From assembly GCF_028690125.1 (NCBI RefSeq), contig NZ_JAQVBV010000004.1, positions 124,001 to 188,000 on the forward strand: 64,000 nucleotides of DNA, given 5' to 3'. Positions 27,994 to 38,146 of the stretch are shown here, in pieces (the stretch's first letter is position 1; the number at the start of each line of letters is the position of its first letter). The position numbers and the translations under genes are program-made. This DNA is from Bacteroides sp. GTDB lineage: Bacteria; Bacteroidota; Bacteroidia; Bacteroidales; Bacteroidaceae. Under the pieces are notes generated by a model. That model did not search any database. It saw only the letters and a list, made by a program, of their open reading frames with translations, and was not told where the DNA came from.

Positions 27994-28785
27994 ATGAAAA
28001 AATTGAATTGGATTTTAAGTTTGTTGTTGCTGGCATTAGTACCTGTGCTGCAATCGTGTGATGACAATGATGATTATTATTCTATCGAGGATTTTAGTTG
28101 GGATTGGGCTACCGTTCATGCTACAGGTGGTGGAAGCTATTATTTGGAAGGTGACCGTTGGGGTATTATTGATCCGGTTACTACAGCAATTCCATGGTAT
28201 CGCCCGGTGGATGGAAAACGAGTGGTTGCTATTTTTAATCCTTTAGCTGATACTAAAGATGGTGTGGAGGTTCAGATGAAAGGCATTAATGAAGTGCTAA
28301 CCAAAGAAGTAGAAGAGATGACTGCGGAGAATGAAGAAGAATTCGGTAATGATCCTATTTTGATTTATCAGGGCGATATGTGGCTTGGAGGTAAATTTCT
28401 GAATATTATCTTCTATCAGAATGTCCCTTATTCAAAAAAACATCGTATTAGCTTGGTTCAGAATAAAATAAAAACTCCTGAAGTACCAGAAAATCCAGAA
28501 ACTCAAAGTGTGGATGAAGATGGTTATGTACATTTGGAATTACGTTATAATACCTATGATGATGTGACAAAAGATTGGGGTTGGGGACGAGTGTCCTATA
28601 ATCTTGAAGAGTTTTATCCTAAAGAAAAAGAAGAAAATGCAGAGCCCGTAATGAAAGGATTTAAGATAAAGATGAATTCAAAGGAAAATGGAGACGGTGT
28701 AATTGTCGTTCTTGATTTTGATCATCCGGTAGGAGTACCTGAAAAATCCAAGGCAGTGCATACTACTTCTTCTATGATACAATGA
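27994..28785 (+). CDS. NigD-like lipoprotein
   Basis: A 263-residue lipoprotein with signal peptide and lipobox LQSC (cysteine at residue 22), followed by an acidic linker (DDNDDYY) and the W/T-rich segment typical of the Bacteroides NigD-like family (an OB-like N-terminal domain and a beta-sandwich C-terminal domain). NigD is named from a bacteriocin locus, but most homologues are of unknown function. No bacteriocin genes are next to it here. It begins 38 bp after the lpxB terminator and probably has its own weak promoter or relies on read-through. Confidence 0.7.
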   Translation: MKKLNWILSLLLLALVPVLQSCDDNDDYYSIEDFSWDWATVHATGGGSYYLEGDRWGIIDPVTTAIPWYRPVDGKRVVAIFNPLADTKDGVEVQMKGINEVLTKEVEEMTAENEEEFGNDPILIYQGDMWLGGKFLNIIFYQNVPYSKKHRISLVQNKIKTPEVPENPETQSVDEDGYVHLELRYNTYDDVTKDWGWGRVSYNLEEFYPKEKEENAEPVMKGFKIKMNSKENGDGVIVVLDFDHPVGVPEKSKAVHTTSSMIQ

Positions 28786-28817
28786 TAATAGTGATGTTTT
28801 GATGTGATAGTGTGTAA

Positions 28818-28860
28818 AAAAGACCGGGAGCTTTCTGATAAAAATAGCTTCCGGTCTTTT
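28818..28860. terminator. Bidirectional terminator between NigD-like gene and cdsA
   Basis: Fifteen-base-pair stem (28818-28832/28846-28860, one G-U pair, core AAAAGACCGG/CCGGTCTTTT) with A and T tracts on the two sides, lying between two convergent genes. Confidence 0.85.
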
Positions 28861-28915
28861 CCTTTTTATGATTTCTCTATTAAGGAATCTATAATATTTC
28901 TCTCTAAAAGATGGT

Positions 28916-29758
28916 TTAAATCCAAGTCAGGGCATATATGTAAACAACTGCTGCCGGGATTGCCATTAAAGAACTGTCGAAACGGTCGAGCATACCTCCA
29001 TGTCCGGGAAGAATTGTTCCGGAATCTTTTACATGGAGTTGGCGTTTCAGTAGTGATTCAGTCAAGTCTCCCCAAGTTCCGAATATAACAACCACTAAGG
29101 CTAATCCTGCCCACTGCCACATAGACATGAATGAAAAATAGTGAGCGAGTGCAAAAGAAGCTCCGATTGCTACTATACCGCCTCCAATAGAACCTTCCCA
29201 CGATTTTTTAGGAGAAATGCGTTCGAATAAACGGTGTTTTCCGATTAATGAACCAACGCAATAGGCTCCGGTGTCATTCAACCAAATAAAAATAAAAATA
29301 GATAGTGGTAGAATCGGATTATAACTTACACTGTCGTATTCCGGATCTACATTAAATGCCAGTACATTCAGTAAAGCAAAAGGTAGTCCGATGTACAGTT
29401 GGCTAAACATAGAATATGCCCAGTTTAGTATCGGATTCTCCTTTTTCAGATATAACTCACTAATCATCAGATAAAGTAGCAGCACTACATATGGAATGAA
29501 TATCTTTGAATCTGCTGCATTAATACAGAACGCCATGATTGCCAGGAATAAATAAGCTCCTCCCAGCATATTAATGAACTTATTAATGTTGGCTCCTTCT
29601 GCCCGATTGTTTATCAGTTGTCCATACTCGAAAATAGTTAATGAACTGATTATAACAAATAAAATGCCAAAACTTAATACCCCGTAAAGAATACATCCTA
29701 CTAAAATAGCTACAAAAAGTACTCCAGTAATAGCCCGTTTTATAAAATTACTATTCAA
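28916..29758 (-). CDS. cdsA: Phosphatidate cytidylyltransferase
   Basis: Makes CDP-diacylglycerol, the precursor of all bacterial phospholipids. An integral membrane protein of 280 residues with about eight hydrophobic segments. The C-terminal family signature is complete: SLLKRQLHVKDSG, then LPGHGGMLDRFDS (about residues 230-265). Last gene of the rsfS-ftsH-cdsA run, 14 bp after ftsH, ending at a bidirectional terminator. Confidence 0.96.
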   Translation of the reverse strand: MNSNFIKRAITGVLFVAILVGCILYGVLSFGILFVIISSLTIFEYGQLINNRAEGANINKFINMLGGAYLFLAIMAFCINAADSKIFIPYVVLLLYLMISELYLKKENPILNWAYSMFSQLYIGLPFALLNVLAFNVDPEYDSVSYNPILPLSIFIFIWLNDTGAYCVGSLIGKHRLFERISPKKSWEGSIGGGIVAIGASFALAHYFSFMSMWQWAGLALVVVIFGTWGDLTESLLKRQLHVKDSGTILPGHGGMLDRFDSSLMAIPAAVVYIYALTWI

Positions 29759-29772
29759 AATATATCGTGTTA

Positions 29773-31827
29773 TTAGTTATTGGATTCGGCATTCTTTTCT
29801 TTAGCAGAATTTTCAGCTTCTTCTTCCTTAATTTCTTTTTCTTCCTTTTCTACTTCTTTGGCTAATTTCCTTTCAGCTTCGGCTGCTACCTGGCTTTCTT
29901 TAGCTGCCATAATTTCTTCAGAACGGGAAGCCCAGGGGCGTTTGCCAAAGATATGTTCAACGTCTTCAGCAAAGATAACTTCTTTGTCAATTAACAGTTG
30001 AGTCAATTCGTTATGACCTTCTTTGTGCTCAGACAGAATTTGTTTAGCGCGCTGATATTGCTCGTTTACCATTTTCTTGACTTCTTCATCGATTAACTCC
30101 GCAGTTTTTTCACTATAAGGGCGGTTAAAAGAATATTCGTCATTATTGTAATAGCATAAATTCGGCAGTTTATCACTCATTCCTAAATAAGCAATCATAC
30201 CGTATGCTTGTTTGGTAACTCTTTCCAAGTCATTCATAGCCCCTGTAGAAATACGACCGATAAATAAGTCTTCGGCAGCACGTCCTCCTAATGTTGCACA
30301 CATTTCATCCAGCATTTGCTCTTTCGTAGTGATCTGACGCTCTTCCGGTAAATACCAGGCAGCACCTAATGCACGTCCACGGGGAACAATGGTGACTTTA
30401 ATTAATGGATTTGCATATTCCAGTAACCAAGATATAGATGCGTGACCCGCTTCATGCAGAGCAATAGAACGACGTTCTGCTTCTGTAGTTATCTTGGTTT
30501 TCTTTTCCAAACCACCGATGATACGATCTACAGCATCTAAGAAGTCTTGCTTACCTACGAATTTCTTTCCGTGACGAGCTGCGATCAAGGCAGCTTCATT
30601 GCAGACATTTGCGATATCTGCACCGGAGAATCCCGGAGTTTGGCGTGCTAACAAATCTACATCGATACTATCGTCTATTTTGATAGGGCGCAAATGTACA
30701 CCGAATACTTCTTTTCGTTCATTCAGGTCAGGTAAGTCTACGTGTATCTGACGGTCAAAACGTCCGGCACGAAGCAAGGCTTTATCAAGCACATCTACAC
30801 GATTGGTAGCAGCCAGAATAATAACACCGCTATTGGAACCGAAACCATCCATTTCTGTTAAAAGCTGGTTCAGTGTATTTTCCCGTTCGTCATTTCCTCC
30901 CATTGCGGGATTTTTACCACGAGCACGTCCTACCGCATCGATCTCGTCGATAAATACAATACAAGGAGCTTTTTCTTTTGCCTGCTTAAAAAGGTCACGT
31001 ACACGAGAGGCGCCTACGCCTACAAACATTTCTACGAAGTCGGAACCGGCGAGGGAGAAGAAAGGTACATTTGCTTCACCGGCAACAGCTTTGGCAAGCA
31101 ATGTCTTACCTGTTCCCGGAGGACCTACTAGTAGAGCACCTTTAGGAATTTTACCTCCCAGATCCGTATATTTTTGAGGCTCTTTCAAAAATTCAACAAT
31201 CTCCTCAACTTCTTGTTTGGCTTCTGCCAGACCTGCTACATCTTTAAATGTGATCTTTATAGATCCTCCTTTTTCAAAGAGCTGTGCTTTAGATTTGCCC
31301 ACATTGAATACACCACCGGCACCACCGCTGCCACCGCCACTCATCCGGCGCATGAAGAATATCCATAAAGCGACTAACAATACAAGTGGCAGTATACTGG
31401 TCAGAATTGTCGGAAATAGATCTGATTTTGTCGGATAATCGAATGTTCCGTCAAAGTTTCCTGCTTCTTGTTCCTTTTTTAGAAACTGATTTAATTCATC
31501 GTTGGACGGGCCATTAGTCGTTACTATCGGATTTTTTCCAATTTTGCTGGAGTCTGCTCCGAATACAGCACCTACTGCATTGGATTTGATGTAAGCTTCA
31601 ATCGTTCTGTCATCATTACCTATAACTTTCCCGATATATCCGTTTTTTACATATTTTTCAAACTCACTGTATGGAACGGCTTTGCTTCCATTGCTTTGAT
31701 AATTACTACTCCAATAGAGTCCGAGAAGCATCAGAGCGATAAACATATACATCCAGTTCAAATTGAACTTGGGCATATTCACCTTATTATTGGTAGGCTT
31801 GTTATTATTAGCGTTGTTATTATCCAT
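29773..31827 (-). CDS. ftsH: ATP-dependent zinc metalloprotease FtsH
   Basis: Membrane-anchored AAA+ protease that degrades damaged membrane proteins and regulatory substrates. Two membrane helices flank a periplasmic loop (about 25-40 and about 133-155). The AAA module has Walker A GPPGTGKT (about 230-237) and Walker [10 protein letters not shown] (about 289-297), and the protease site HEAGH is at about 450-454. The C-terminus is a highly charged Glu/Lys tail (about 630-684). 684 residues. It starts 9 bp after the rsfS stop. Confidence 0.98.
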   Translation of the reverse strand: MDNNNANNNKPTNNKVNMPKFNLNWMYMFIALMLLGLYWSSNYQSNGSKAVPYSEFEKYVKNGYIGKVIGNDDRTIEAYIKSNAVGAVFGADSSKIGKNPIVTTNGPSNDELNQFLKKEQEAGNFDGTFDYPTKSDLFPTILTSILPLVLLVALWIFFMRRMSGGGSGGAGGVFNVGKSKAQLFEKGGSIKITFKDVAGLAEAKQEVEEIVEFLKEPQKYTDLGGKIPKGALLVGPPGTGKTLLAKAVAGEANVPFFSLAGSDFVEMFVGVGASRVRDLFKQAKEKAPCIVFIDEIDAVGRARGKNPAMGGNDERENTLNQLLTEMDGFGSNSGVIILAATNRVDVLDKALLRAGRFDRQIHVDLPDLNERKEVFGVHLRPIKIDDSIDVDLLARQTPGFSGADIANVCNEAALIAARHGKKFVGKQDFLDAVDRIIGGLEKKTKITTEAERRSIALHEAGHASISWLLEYANPLIKVTIVPRGRALGAAWYLPEERQITTKEQMLDEMCATLGGRAAEDLFIGRISTGAMNDLERVTKQAYGMIAYLGMSDKLPNLCYYNNDEYSFNRPYSEKTAELIDEEVKKMVNEQYQRAKQILSEHKEGHNELTQLLIDKEVIFAEDVEHIFGKRPWASRSEEIMAAKESQVAAEAERKLAKEVEKEEKEIKEEEAENSAKEKNAESNN

Positions 31828-31836
31828 AATTATAAA

Positions 31837-32196
31837 TTAGTCAAGATCGGGAATTTGCGTAAGTTTGGCATCAGCCCAGAGATGTTCAAGATTATAGAAA
31901 GCTCTGGTTTCGGGTAGAAAAATATGCACTAATACATCAGCGTAATCCATTGCCACCCATTCTGCATTACGCAGGCCATCTACGGCAGAAGGTTTACTGT
32001 TTGCACCTTCACGTGCAAATTCTTTGATTGAATCTACGATCGCACTTACCTGACTGGGGGAGTTTCCCTGACAAATAACGAAGTATTTACAGATAGTATC
32101 TTCTATATTAGTTAAATCGGCAATAATAATATTTTTACCTTTCTTTTCTTGAATTCCCTCTTTTATTTTTTCAATTAATATCTTTGTCTCGTTCAT
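31837..32196 (-). CDS. rsfS: Ribosomal silencing factor RsfS
   Basis: Binds ribosomal protein uL14 on the 50S subunit and blocks subunit joining when nutrients are short. 119 residues with the family stretches DTICKYFVICQGNS (about 31-44), WVAMDYADVLVHIF (about 79-92) and FYNLEHLWADA (about 98-108). First gene of the run with ftsH and cdsA. A -7 element TATATTTG lies at 32289-32296 on the minus strand. Confidence 0.96.
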   Translation of the reverse strand: MNETKILIEKIKEGIQEKKGKNIIIADLTNIEDTICKYFVICQGNSPSQVSAIVDSIKEFAREGANSKPSAVDGLRNAEWVAMDYADVLVHIFLPETRAFYNLEHLWADAKLTQIPDLD

Positions 32197-32288
32197 TCTT
32201 TGATTGAAATTAATAATTCATGTTCTCTTTTGGTTTATAACAAAAAAGGTTTCCCCTTTGTTTCAGTTTATAAACGTGATATTTTTGA

Positions 32289-32296
32289 CAAATATA
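32289..32296 (-). promoter_or_regulatory. -7 element for rsfS-ftsH-cdsA
   Basis: TATATTTG on the minus strand, matching TAnnTTTG, with CTTG 17 bp further upstream as a possible -33. The leader before rsfS would be about 85 nt. Confidence 0.5.
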
Positions 32297-32410
32297 CGCT
32301 GATTTATTGGATACAAGAAAGTTATGGACTAATTTTTGTGTTTTTTAGTGTAGTCTCTTTTGTTTGAAATGATAATTTGAAGTTTTTTTGCAAAAAAAAT
32401 ATTGGAAATA

Positions 32411-32440
32411 TTTGTAGTTCACGAAAACTTTGTATCTTTG
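32411..32440 (+). promoter_or_regulatory. tRNA-Gln promoter
   Basis: TTTG (32411-32414), an 18-bp spacer and TATCTTTG (32433-32440), an excellent match to the Bacteroides housekeeping promoter, 20 bp before the tRNA. Confidence 0.75.
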
Positions 32441-32460
32441 CACCCGCAAACGGATATTAT

Positions 32461-32531
32461 TGGGCTATGGTGTAATGGTAACACATCAGATTCTGGTCCT
32501 GACGTTCCAAGTTCGAGTCTTGGTAGCCCAA
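32461..32531 (+). tRNA. tRNA-Gln (anticodon CTG)
   Basis: Folds as a cloverleaf: acceptor TGGGCTA/TAGCCCA with the U1-A72 pair typical of tRNA-Gln, D stem GTGT/ACAC with AATGGTA loop, anticodon loop TTCTGGT giving CTG, and T arm CCAAG-TTCGAGT-CTTGG. The innermost anticodon-stem pair (31-39) is A-C. CCA is not encoded. It decodes CAG codons. Confidence 0.95.
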
Positions 32532-32555
32532 CAGAGAAATAAATTATTTACAGAT

Positions 32556-32592
32556 AAAAACCTACTAAAAGAATCTTTTTAGTAGGTTTTTG
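32556..32592 (+). terminator. tRNA-Gln terminator
   Basis: Perfect 15-bp stem (AAAAACCTACTAAAA and its complement, 32556-32570/32577-32591) with a 6-nt loop and a terminal T run, 25 bp after the tRNA. Confidence 0.85.
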
Positions 32593-32898
32593 TATTTTAT
32601 GATTTGGCGTTAAGTTAGTCTGAAAAAGAGATCAGTCCGAAAGCCCTGTGGGTATGTTAAATTATCGAAGTGCTTATGTTTTTTGTAATGTGATAATATC
32701 CTTTTATAAAACACTATAGATCAATCAATAATTAGCTTTATTTATATACCGATTGCATCGATGATTTACGGTTGTGATTTGTCACCCACATACTTTTTGA
32801 CTTGATCCTGAAAAAGTACCAATAAAGATTTCTGCTTTGACCCTAAAAAACATTTTATTTCCGATATCTCTTTCTATGATTTAGAGTGGGAGAAAAAT
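32593..32898. other. Gene-free stretch after tRNA-Gln
   Basis: About 300 bp with no plausible reading frame, promoter or long repeat. A locally repeated theme (GACTTGATCCTGAAAAAGTACC near 32798-32820, GCTTTGACCCTAAAAAAC near 32834-32851) resembles decayed non-coding DNA; its origin is unclear. Confidence 0.4.
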
Positions 32899-32938
32899 AA
32901 AACAGGTTTGACTGCCTGGGGGCAATCAAACCTGTTTT
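32899..32938 (-). terminator. Terminator of the DUF349 gene
   Basis: An 18-bp stem with one C-A mismatch (32899-32916/32921-32938, outer part AAAACAGGTTTGA/TCAAACCTGTTTT) and a 4-nt loop, 21 bp past the stop codon and followed by T's on the minus strand. Confidence 0.85.
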
Positions 32939-32958
32939 TAAATCATAAAGAGTCGTTG

Positions 32959-34806
32959 TTATTCTTTCAGTGATTCGTCAATAACTTTAATTTTTTGCAT
33001 AATTAGCTCCAAGTCAGCTTTCAATTTATCAACCTTGCGGTTGAGCTCGGTTAGTAAGCTGCTACCTTTTTTTGATGTAGAAGTCAGGAATCCCAAGTTA
33101 TTTTCATAAGTTTGAAGTTCATTCTTCATATTGTCATAAGTACGTACTAGCTTTTCACGTTCTCTGTACAGAGATTGCGGACCACTTTCTTGAATATTAT
33201 TGATGTTAGAACGGAAATTACTTAATTTTTTGTTTGATGCATTGATGTTGAAGCGATCGAACAACTGGTCAATCAATCCATGATATTGTTTATATAACTT
33301 ATCTTTTTCTTTGAACGGAACATGACCGATTGAATTCCATTCTTTCATCAACTCACGTACCAAAGTGTTGGCTTCATTCGTATCCATATTTTCATCAATG
33401 GCAGAAAGTTTTTCAATCAATGCTTTCTTTTTATCCATATTTTCTACTTCGACAGAGCGCTGTGAAGAAGTAGCCTTATTCTTTTGTTCAAAGAAGTAGT
33501 CGCAAGCCGAGATGAAACGCTTCCAGATAGCATCCGAATATTTCTTAGCTACCGGTCCGATTGTTTTCCATTCTTTTTGAAGCTTGGTTAATGCATCTGA
33601 TGTAGTTTTCCAGTCGGTACTGTCTTTCAATGCTTCTGCTTTTTCACAAAGATCTTTCTTTCTTTCCAGATTTTCGTTCATTCCTTCTTTCAGACTCTTG
33701 AAAAAATCTCCTTTCTTTTTGAAGAAATCATCACAGGCATGACGGAAACGCTCGAAGATCTTTACATTCATTTTTTGCGGTGCAAAACCGATGGTTTTCC
33801 ACTTGTTTTGTAAGGCAATAACCTCCTGAGTTTTGTTTTCCCAGGCAGAGAATGTTTTCAGTTCATTATATTCGATTGCTTCTACGATTTCGCAGATTAC
33901 AGTCTTCTGATCCAGATTATGTTGTTCTGATTCTTTTAATGATTCAAAATGCTGCTGATGACGGCGATTCACTGCTGTTGAAGCAGTTTTAAACCGATTC
34001 CAGATTTCATCTCGTAATTCTTTAGCTACAGGTCCTGTATCACGGAATTCCTGATGTAACTTTTGGAGTTGGTGGAAAGCAGAAACTACATCTTCTTCAT
34101 CAGCCAACTTTTCAGCAGCTTCGCAAAGATGGGTTTTGATTTCCTGATTTTTCTTGAAATCATATTCGCGGAATTCGTTGTTCAGTTTTAGTAAATCATA
34201 GAATTTCTCTATATATAACTGGTAGTTTTTCCAAAGTTCATTGACTTTACCTTGTGGAACTAGTTTAGTCTCATTCCATTGCTGCTGTAGTTTTTTGAAC
34301 TCTGTATATGATTTGTTGGCATCATCACCCGATTCTACCAATTCTTTCAGTTCTTCAATAATGGAAAGTTTAACTTGCAGATTTTCTTCTTTCTGGCGTT
34401 CCAGTTCGGCAGTCTGCATATTGCGTTTCTCTTTGATAGTCGTCATTAGGACTTTGAATTCATTTTCTTCAGAGTCTTCTTCAGGTACGAAATCTTCGAG
34501 GATGCCGCCATTCTCAACAAACTGTTTTCTGGCAACTTCCAATTCGGCATTATGTAACTTGTAGAATGTTTGTTTCAGACTATCGATTTCTTGCTTACTA
34601 GCATTATCAGCATCCTGAGCAAGTTCTTTCAACCGTTTCAATATCTCTTCCTTAGTGGGAAATTTCGAGGTTACTTCAGGTTGAATTTCGGTAATAATTT
34701 CCTCAACCGGAGTTTCCGTAATTTCTTCAGAAACCTCGACTGTTTTCTTTTCTTCTTCTAATTCCCCTTGATTCAAAGGTTGATTAGTGTCATGAGCGTC
34801 CATCAT
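32959..34806 (-). CDS. DUF349 repeat protein
   Basis: A 615-residue cytoplasmic, highly charged helical protein. After an acidic N-terminus (about 1-55, rich in Glu) it carries about five DUF349-type units, recognisable by a recurring W-x(3)-G pattern: QQWNETKLVPQ, QEFRDTGPVAK, NKWKTIGFAPQ, KEWKTIGPVAK and KEWNSIGHVPF. The C-terminal 80 residues look like coiled coil. Function is not established; DUF349 proteins are widespread in Bacteroidetes. 85 bp separate it from mgtE upstream, so it may have its own promoter. Confidence 0.85.
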   Translation of the reverse strand: MMDAHDTNQPLNQGELEEEKKTVEVSEEITETPVEEIITEIQPEVTSKFPTKEEILKRLKELAQDADNASKQEIDSLKQTFYKLHNAELEVARKQFVENGGILEDFVPEEDSEENEFKVLMTTIKEKRNMQTAELERQKEENLQVKLSIIEELKELVESGDDANKSYTEFKKLQQQWNETKLVPQGKVNELWKNYQLYIEKFYDLLKLNNEFREYDFKKNQEIKTHLCEAAEKLADEEDVVSAFHQLQKLHQEFRDTGPVAKELRDEIWNRFKTASTAVNRRHQQHFESLKESEQHNLDQKTVICEIVEAIEYNELKTFSAWENKTQEVIALQNKWKTIGFAPQKMNVKIFERFRHACDDFFKKKGDFFKSLKEGMNENLERKKDLCEKAEALKDSTDWKTTSDALTKLQKEWKTIGPVAKKYSDAIWKRFISACDYFFEQKNKATSSQRSVEVENMDKKKALIEKLSAIDENMDTNEANTLVRELMKEWNSIGHVPFKEKDKLYKQYHGLIDQLFDRFNINASNKKLSNFRSNINNIQESGPQSLYREREKLVRTYDNMKNELQTYENNLGFLTSTSKKGSSLLTELNRKVDKLKADLELIMQKIKVIDESLKE

Positions 34807-34891
34807 TGTATATTAGTTTTGGATCACAAATTAATGAAATAAAATGATTACTTCATACTATTTTGCTTGTTTTTTTTTATTTATCTTGTTT

Positions 34892-36232
34892 TTACGATAA
34901 TAAAACCGTGATTCCCATGTATAGCATCATTCCAATGATGTCATTTGTGATAGCTATAAATGGTCCTGTCGCAATAGCAGGGTCGATTTTAAATCTTTCA
35001 AGTGTCATAGGCACCAATGTTCCGAAAATAGAGGCAAACATGACTACGGCAAACAAACTGATTGATACTGAATAGGTGACTGTAGCCGTTGCTCCGAAAC
35101 GGATGAAATTATAGGTATATACCAGCAGAGAAATGATAGTAGCATTGATTAGCGCTACAACCGCTTCTTTAGTGACTTGCTTGAATGTGTTTTTGGTATC
35201 CAGCGAACTATTGGCCAAACCTTGTACAATAATAGCAGAAGATTGAGTACCTACGTTTCCTCCGGTACCACCGATAAGTGGAATATACAATGCCATTTCC
35301 GGATGAGCAGCAAACGTAGAATCGAAATTTCCCAATATCATGGAATTACCGATTCCTCCCAGCATACCAATCAGTAACCACGGTAGACGTGCTGTTGTCT
35401 GACGGAGTACATTATCATCTGTTTCTACATCCTGCGAAAGTCCGGATGCCAACTGATAATCGCGTTCAGACTGTTCACGAACCTCGTCCATAACGTCATC
35501 GACGGTAATTTGTCCTACCAGACGACCTATGCTGTCTATTACCGGAATAGCAACTAAGTCATACTTTTCAATCACTTGTACTACTTCATCAATAGGAGTA
35601 TCTACGTGTACCGAAATAGGATCTTTCTGCATCACGTGCTTTACTTTTGATACAGAAGGAGAAGTGATCATTTTTTTTAGTGGGAAAATACCTCTCAGAC
35701 GTTCATCGTCATCTATAACATATACATAATATATTTCGTCCAGTTCTTCTGCTTGTAGCCTCATCTCTTTCAGGCATTCGGGCATACTCCAGTTTTCATT
35801 GACCAGCACCATTTCCGTACCCATCAAACCACCGGCTGTATTTTCATCGTATTTCAGCAGATCGACAATGTCACCTGCCTGTTCGATGTCCTCAATGTGT
35901 GAAAGGACTTCTTCTTGTTTGTCTTCGTCAAGTTCGCGCATCAGGTCTACGGCATCATCCGTATCCATATAATCTACGAATCTCTTGGCGATCGTTTCAG
36001 AGGGAAGAATTTCGAGGAATTCTTTACGCACGTCTTCATCCATCTCGACAAGTACGTCGGCAGCGATTTCATTGTCTAGTAAACGATAGATAAATCTGGC
36101 TTCTTCCGGATTCAGGTCATTACATAATTCAGCGATATCGGCAGGGTGAAGATCGATTAAAAGCTCTTTAACCCTGTCGGCATCCTTCTGCTCGATAAGT
36201 TGTTTTACATTATCTATATATTCCTCGTTCAT
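34892..36232 (-). CDS. mgtE: Magnesium transporter MgtE
   Basis: Mg2+ channel gated by its cytoplasmic domains. ATG 36232 (MNEEYIDNVKQLIEQKD) is preferred over TTG 36241, giving 446 residues. Domains in order: helical N-domain (about 20-125, acidic), paired CBS domains (about 130-255), then five membrane helices (about 280-446) with the family motif IPLIGGTGGNVGTQSS. The N and CBS domains sense Mg2+ and close the pore when it is plentiful. It starts 26 bp after the rsmA stop and is likely co-transcribed with it. Confidence 0.96.
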   Translation of the reverse strand: MNEEYIDNVKQLIEQKDADRVKELLIDLHPADIAELCNDLNPEEARFIYRLLDNEIAADVLVEMDEDVRKEFLEILPSETIAKRFVDYMDTDDAVDLMRELDEDKQEEVLSHIEDIEQAGDIVDLLKYDENTAGGLMGTEMVLVNENWSMPECLKEMRLQAEELDEIYYVYVIDDDERLRGIFPLKKMITSPSVSKVKHVMQKDPISVHVDTPIDEVVQVIEKYDLVAIPVIDSIGRLVGQITVDDVMDEVREQSERDYQLASGLSQDVETDDNVLRQTTARLPWLLIGMLGGIGNSMILGNFDSTFAAHPEMALYIPLIGGTGGNVGTQSSAIIVQGLANSSLDTKNTFKQVTKEAVVALINATIISLLVYTYNFIRFGATATVTYSVSISLFAVVMFASIFGTLVPMTLERFKIDPAIATGPFIAITNDIIGMMLYMGITVLLS

Positions 36233-36258
36233 ATTAATCAAAAATTAAAAAGGAAGAA

Positions 36259-37068
36259 CTAAGAATTTGCTGTTGAAGTGTTTATTGCTTTTAAAGCAAT
36301 TTCCACTTGGTTGGTCAGGCTGATAAACTCTTCTACTGATAGTTGTTCAGGACGTTTGTTAAATAACGGATCTTCTGTCAATGGACAATCTTTGCCCAGA
36401 ATGGGTTTGATGGAGTTACGCAATGTTTTACGGCGCTGATTGAAAGTGGTTTTCACTACCACTTTGAATAACTTCTCATCACATCCCAGCTCCTTCGTCT
36501 CATTGCGAGTCATACGAATGACCGCACTTTTCACTTTAGGAGGCGGATTAAACACATATTCGCTGACGGTAAATAAATATTCTACTTTATACCATGCTTG
36601 TATGAGTATGCTTAGTATACCATAGGTTTTACTACCCGGACCGGCAGCGATCCGTTCGGCTACTTCTTTCTGGATCATTCCTGTACAACAGGGAATGATA
36701 TCTTTGTTGTCCAGCATTTTAAAAAATATTTGGCTGGAAATGTTATATGGGTAATTACCTGTCAGTACAAAAGGTTTTCCGTCGAACAGCCGATGCAAGT
36801 TCATTTTCAGGAAGTCATCCTCAATGATATGATCTTCCAGAGACGGATAAGCTTCACGGAGGTAGGCTACAGATTCGTAATCTACTTCTACGACTTTGAC
36901 GAGTCGGTTTTTTTTCACCAGAAATTGAGTTAATACTCCCATACCCGGTCCTACTTCCAAGATAGGTAATTCGGGAAACGTATCAACTGTATCGGCAATA
37001 TCCTGTGCTACTTTCAGATCTTTCAGAAAGTGTTGCCCGAGAAACTTTTTAGGCTTTACTAATTTCAT
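36259..37068 (-). CDS. rsmA: 16S rRNA dimethyladenosine transferase RsmA (KsgA)
   Basis: Dimethylates two adjacent adenosines in helix 45 of 16S rRNA and acts as a checkpoint in 30S assembly. 269 residues with the expected motifs: FLGQHFLKD (about 8-16), SAM site EVGPGMGVLTQ (about 39-49), and the catalytic GNYPYNISSQIFF (about 112-124). Pairs with mgtE downstream. A minus-strand -7 element (TATCTTTG) is at 37100-37107. Confidence 0.97.
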   Translation of the reverse strand: MKLVKPKKFLGQHFLKDLKVAQDIADTVDTFPELPILEVGPGMGVLTQFLVKKNRLVKVVEVDYESVAYLREAYPSLEDHIIEDDFLKMNLHRLFDGKPFVLTGNYPYNISSQIFFKMLDNKDIIPCCTGMIQKEVAERIAAGPGSKTYGILSILIQAWYKVEYLFTVSEYVFNPPPKVKSAVIRMTRNETKELGCDEKLFKVVVKTTFNQRRKTLRNSIKPILGKDCPLTEDPLFNKRPEQLSVEEFISLTNQVEIALKAINTSTANS

Positions 37069-37084
37069 TTACAAACTAAATAAT

Positions 37085-37107
37085 TACTTTTGCAGCTGAC
37101 AAAGATA
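37085..37107. promoter_or_regulatory. Overlapping face-to-face promoters, rsmA and the flippase-like gene
   Basis: TACTTTTG on the plus strand (37085-37092) serves the rightward membrane-protein gene; TATCTTTG on the minus strand (37100-37107) serves rsmA. Each would start transcription inside the other's element, so the two cannot be used at once. Confidence 0.55.
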
Positions 37108-37117
37108 ATTCTTTTAA

Positions 37118-38125
37118 ATGAAGAATAAAGAATTAAGGATGAAGAAACTATTAAAAAAGACACTTGAACTGGTATTGCCGATTGTTTTGGGTGGCTTTAT
37201 CTTATATTGGGTCTATCGGGACTTTGATTTTGCAGAGGCCGGTGATGTCTTGCTATACGGTACAAACTGGGGATGGATGCTTTTTTCATTGGTGTTTGGA
37301 GTATTTGCCCAAGTGTTTCGTGGTTGGCGGTGGAGGCAGACCTTGGAACCGTTAGATGCTTTTCCTAAAAAGAGTGATTGTGTTAATGCCATTTTTGTAT
37401 CTTATGCGGCTAGTTTGATTGTTCCCCGAATCGGAGAAGTGAGTCGTTGCGGTATACTGGCGAAATACGATAATGTTTCTTTTGCAAAGTCATTGGGGAC
37501 AGTTGTCACGGAAAGATTGGTCGATACCCTCACAATTCTTCTGATTACCGGAATTACAGTACTGTTGCAAATGCCCGTATTTATTACGTTTCTACATCAG
37601 ACAGGTACAAAGATACCTTCTTTCTTACATCTCTTGTCTTCCGTCTGGTTTTATATTGTTTTCTTCTGTTTTATAGGCGTGATAATTCTTCTTTATGCTC
37701 TGAGAAAGACACTCTTTTTTTATGAACGAGTAAAAGGTTTTGTTCTTAACATTTGGGAAGGTGTGATGTCATTGAAGGGAGTACGTAATATTCCTCTCTT
37801 TATATTTTATACAATAGCCATCTGGGCGTGTTACTTTTTCCATTTCTATTTTACATTCTACTGTTTTGCATTTACAGCCCATTTAGATATAATGGCAGCA
37901 CTCGTTATGTTTGTTGCCGGTACGTTTGCTGTGATTGTTCCTACTCCTAATGGTGCGGGACCATGGCATTTTGCTATTATTTCCATGATGATGCTTTATG
38001 GAGTAAATGTAACAGATGCGGGAATATTTGCATTGATTGTGCACGTGATTCAAACCTTTTTAGTAGCTTTGTTGGGCATATATGGTTTGGTAGCCTTGCC
38101 GCTTACCAATAGACAGCGAAAGTAA
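37118..38125 (+). CDS. Flippase-like integral membrane protein (PF03706-type)
   Basis: A 335-residue membrane protein with about eight hydrophobic segments, matching the lysylphosphatidylglycerol synthase transmembrane/UPF0104 family. Signature features: RGWRWRQTLEPL after the second helix, SYAASLIVPRIGEVSRCGIL, and the late PTPNGAGPWHFAI. It lacks the soluble synthase domain of MprF, so it is best called flippase-like with unknown substrate. The start is either ATG 37118 or ATG 37139 (MKKLLKKTLELV); the second looks more like a usual N-terminus. pepD follows after 21 bp. Confidence 0.82.
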   Translation: MKNKELRMKKLLKKTLELVLPIVLGGFILYWVYRDFDFAEAGDVLLYGTNWGWMLFSLVFGVFAQVFRGWRWRQTLEPLDAFPKKSDCVNAIFVSYAASLIVPRIGEVSRCGILAKYDNVSFAKSLGTVVTERLVDTLTILLITGITVLLQMPVFITFLHQTGTKIPSFLHLLSSVWFYIVFFCFIGVIILLYALRKTLFFYERVKGFVLNIWEGVMSLKGVRNIPLFIFYTIAIWACYFFHFYFTFYCFAFTAHLDIMAALVMFVAGTFAVIVPTPNGAGPWHFAIISMMMLYGVNVTDAGIFALIVHVIQTFLVALLGIYGLVALPLTNRQRK

Positions 38126-38146
38126 TCACTTAATAAATTATTTGTT

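Noticed and set aside
32461..32898. Integrated element at the tRNA-Gln 3' end
   Set aside because: No repeat of the tRNA 3' end and no integrase gene are found downstream; the tRNA has its own normal terminator.
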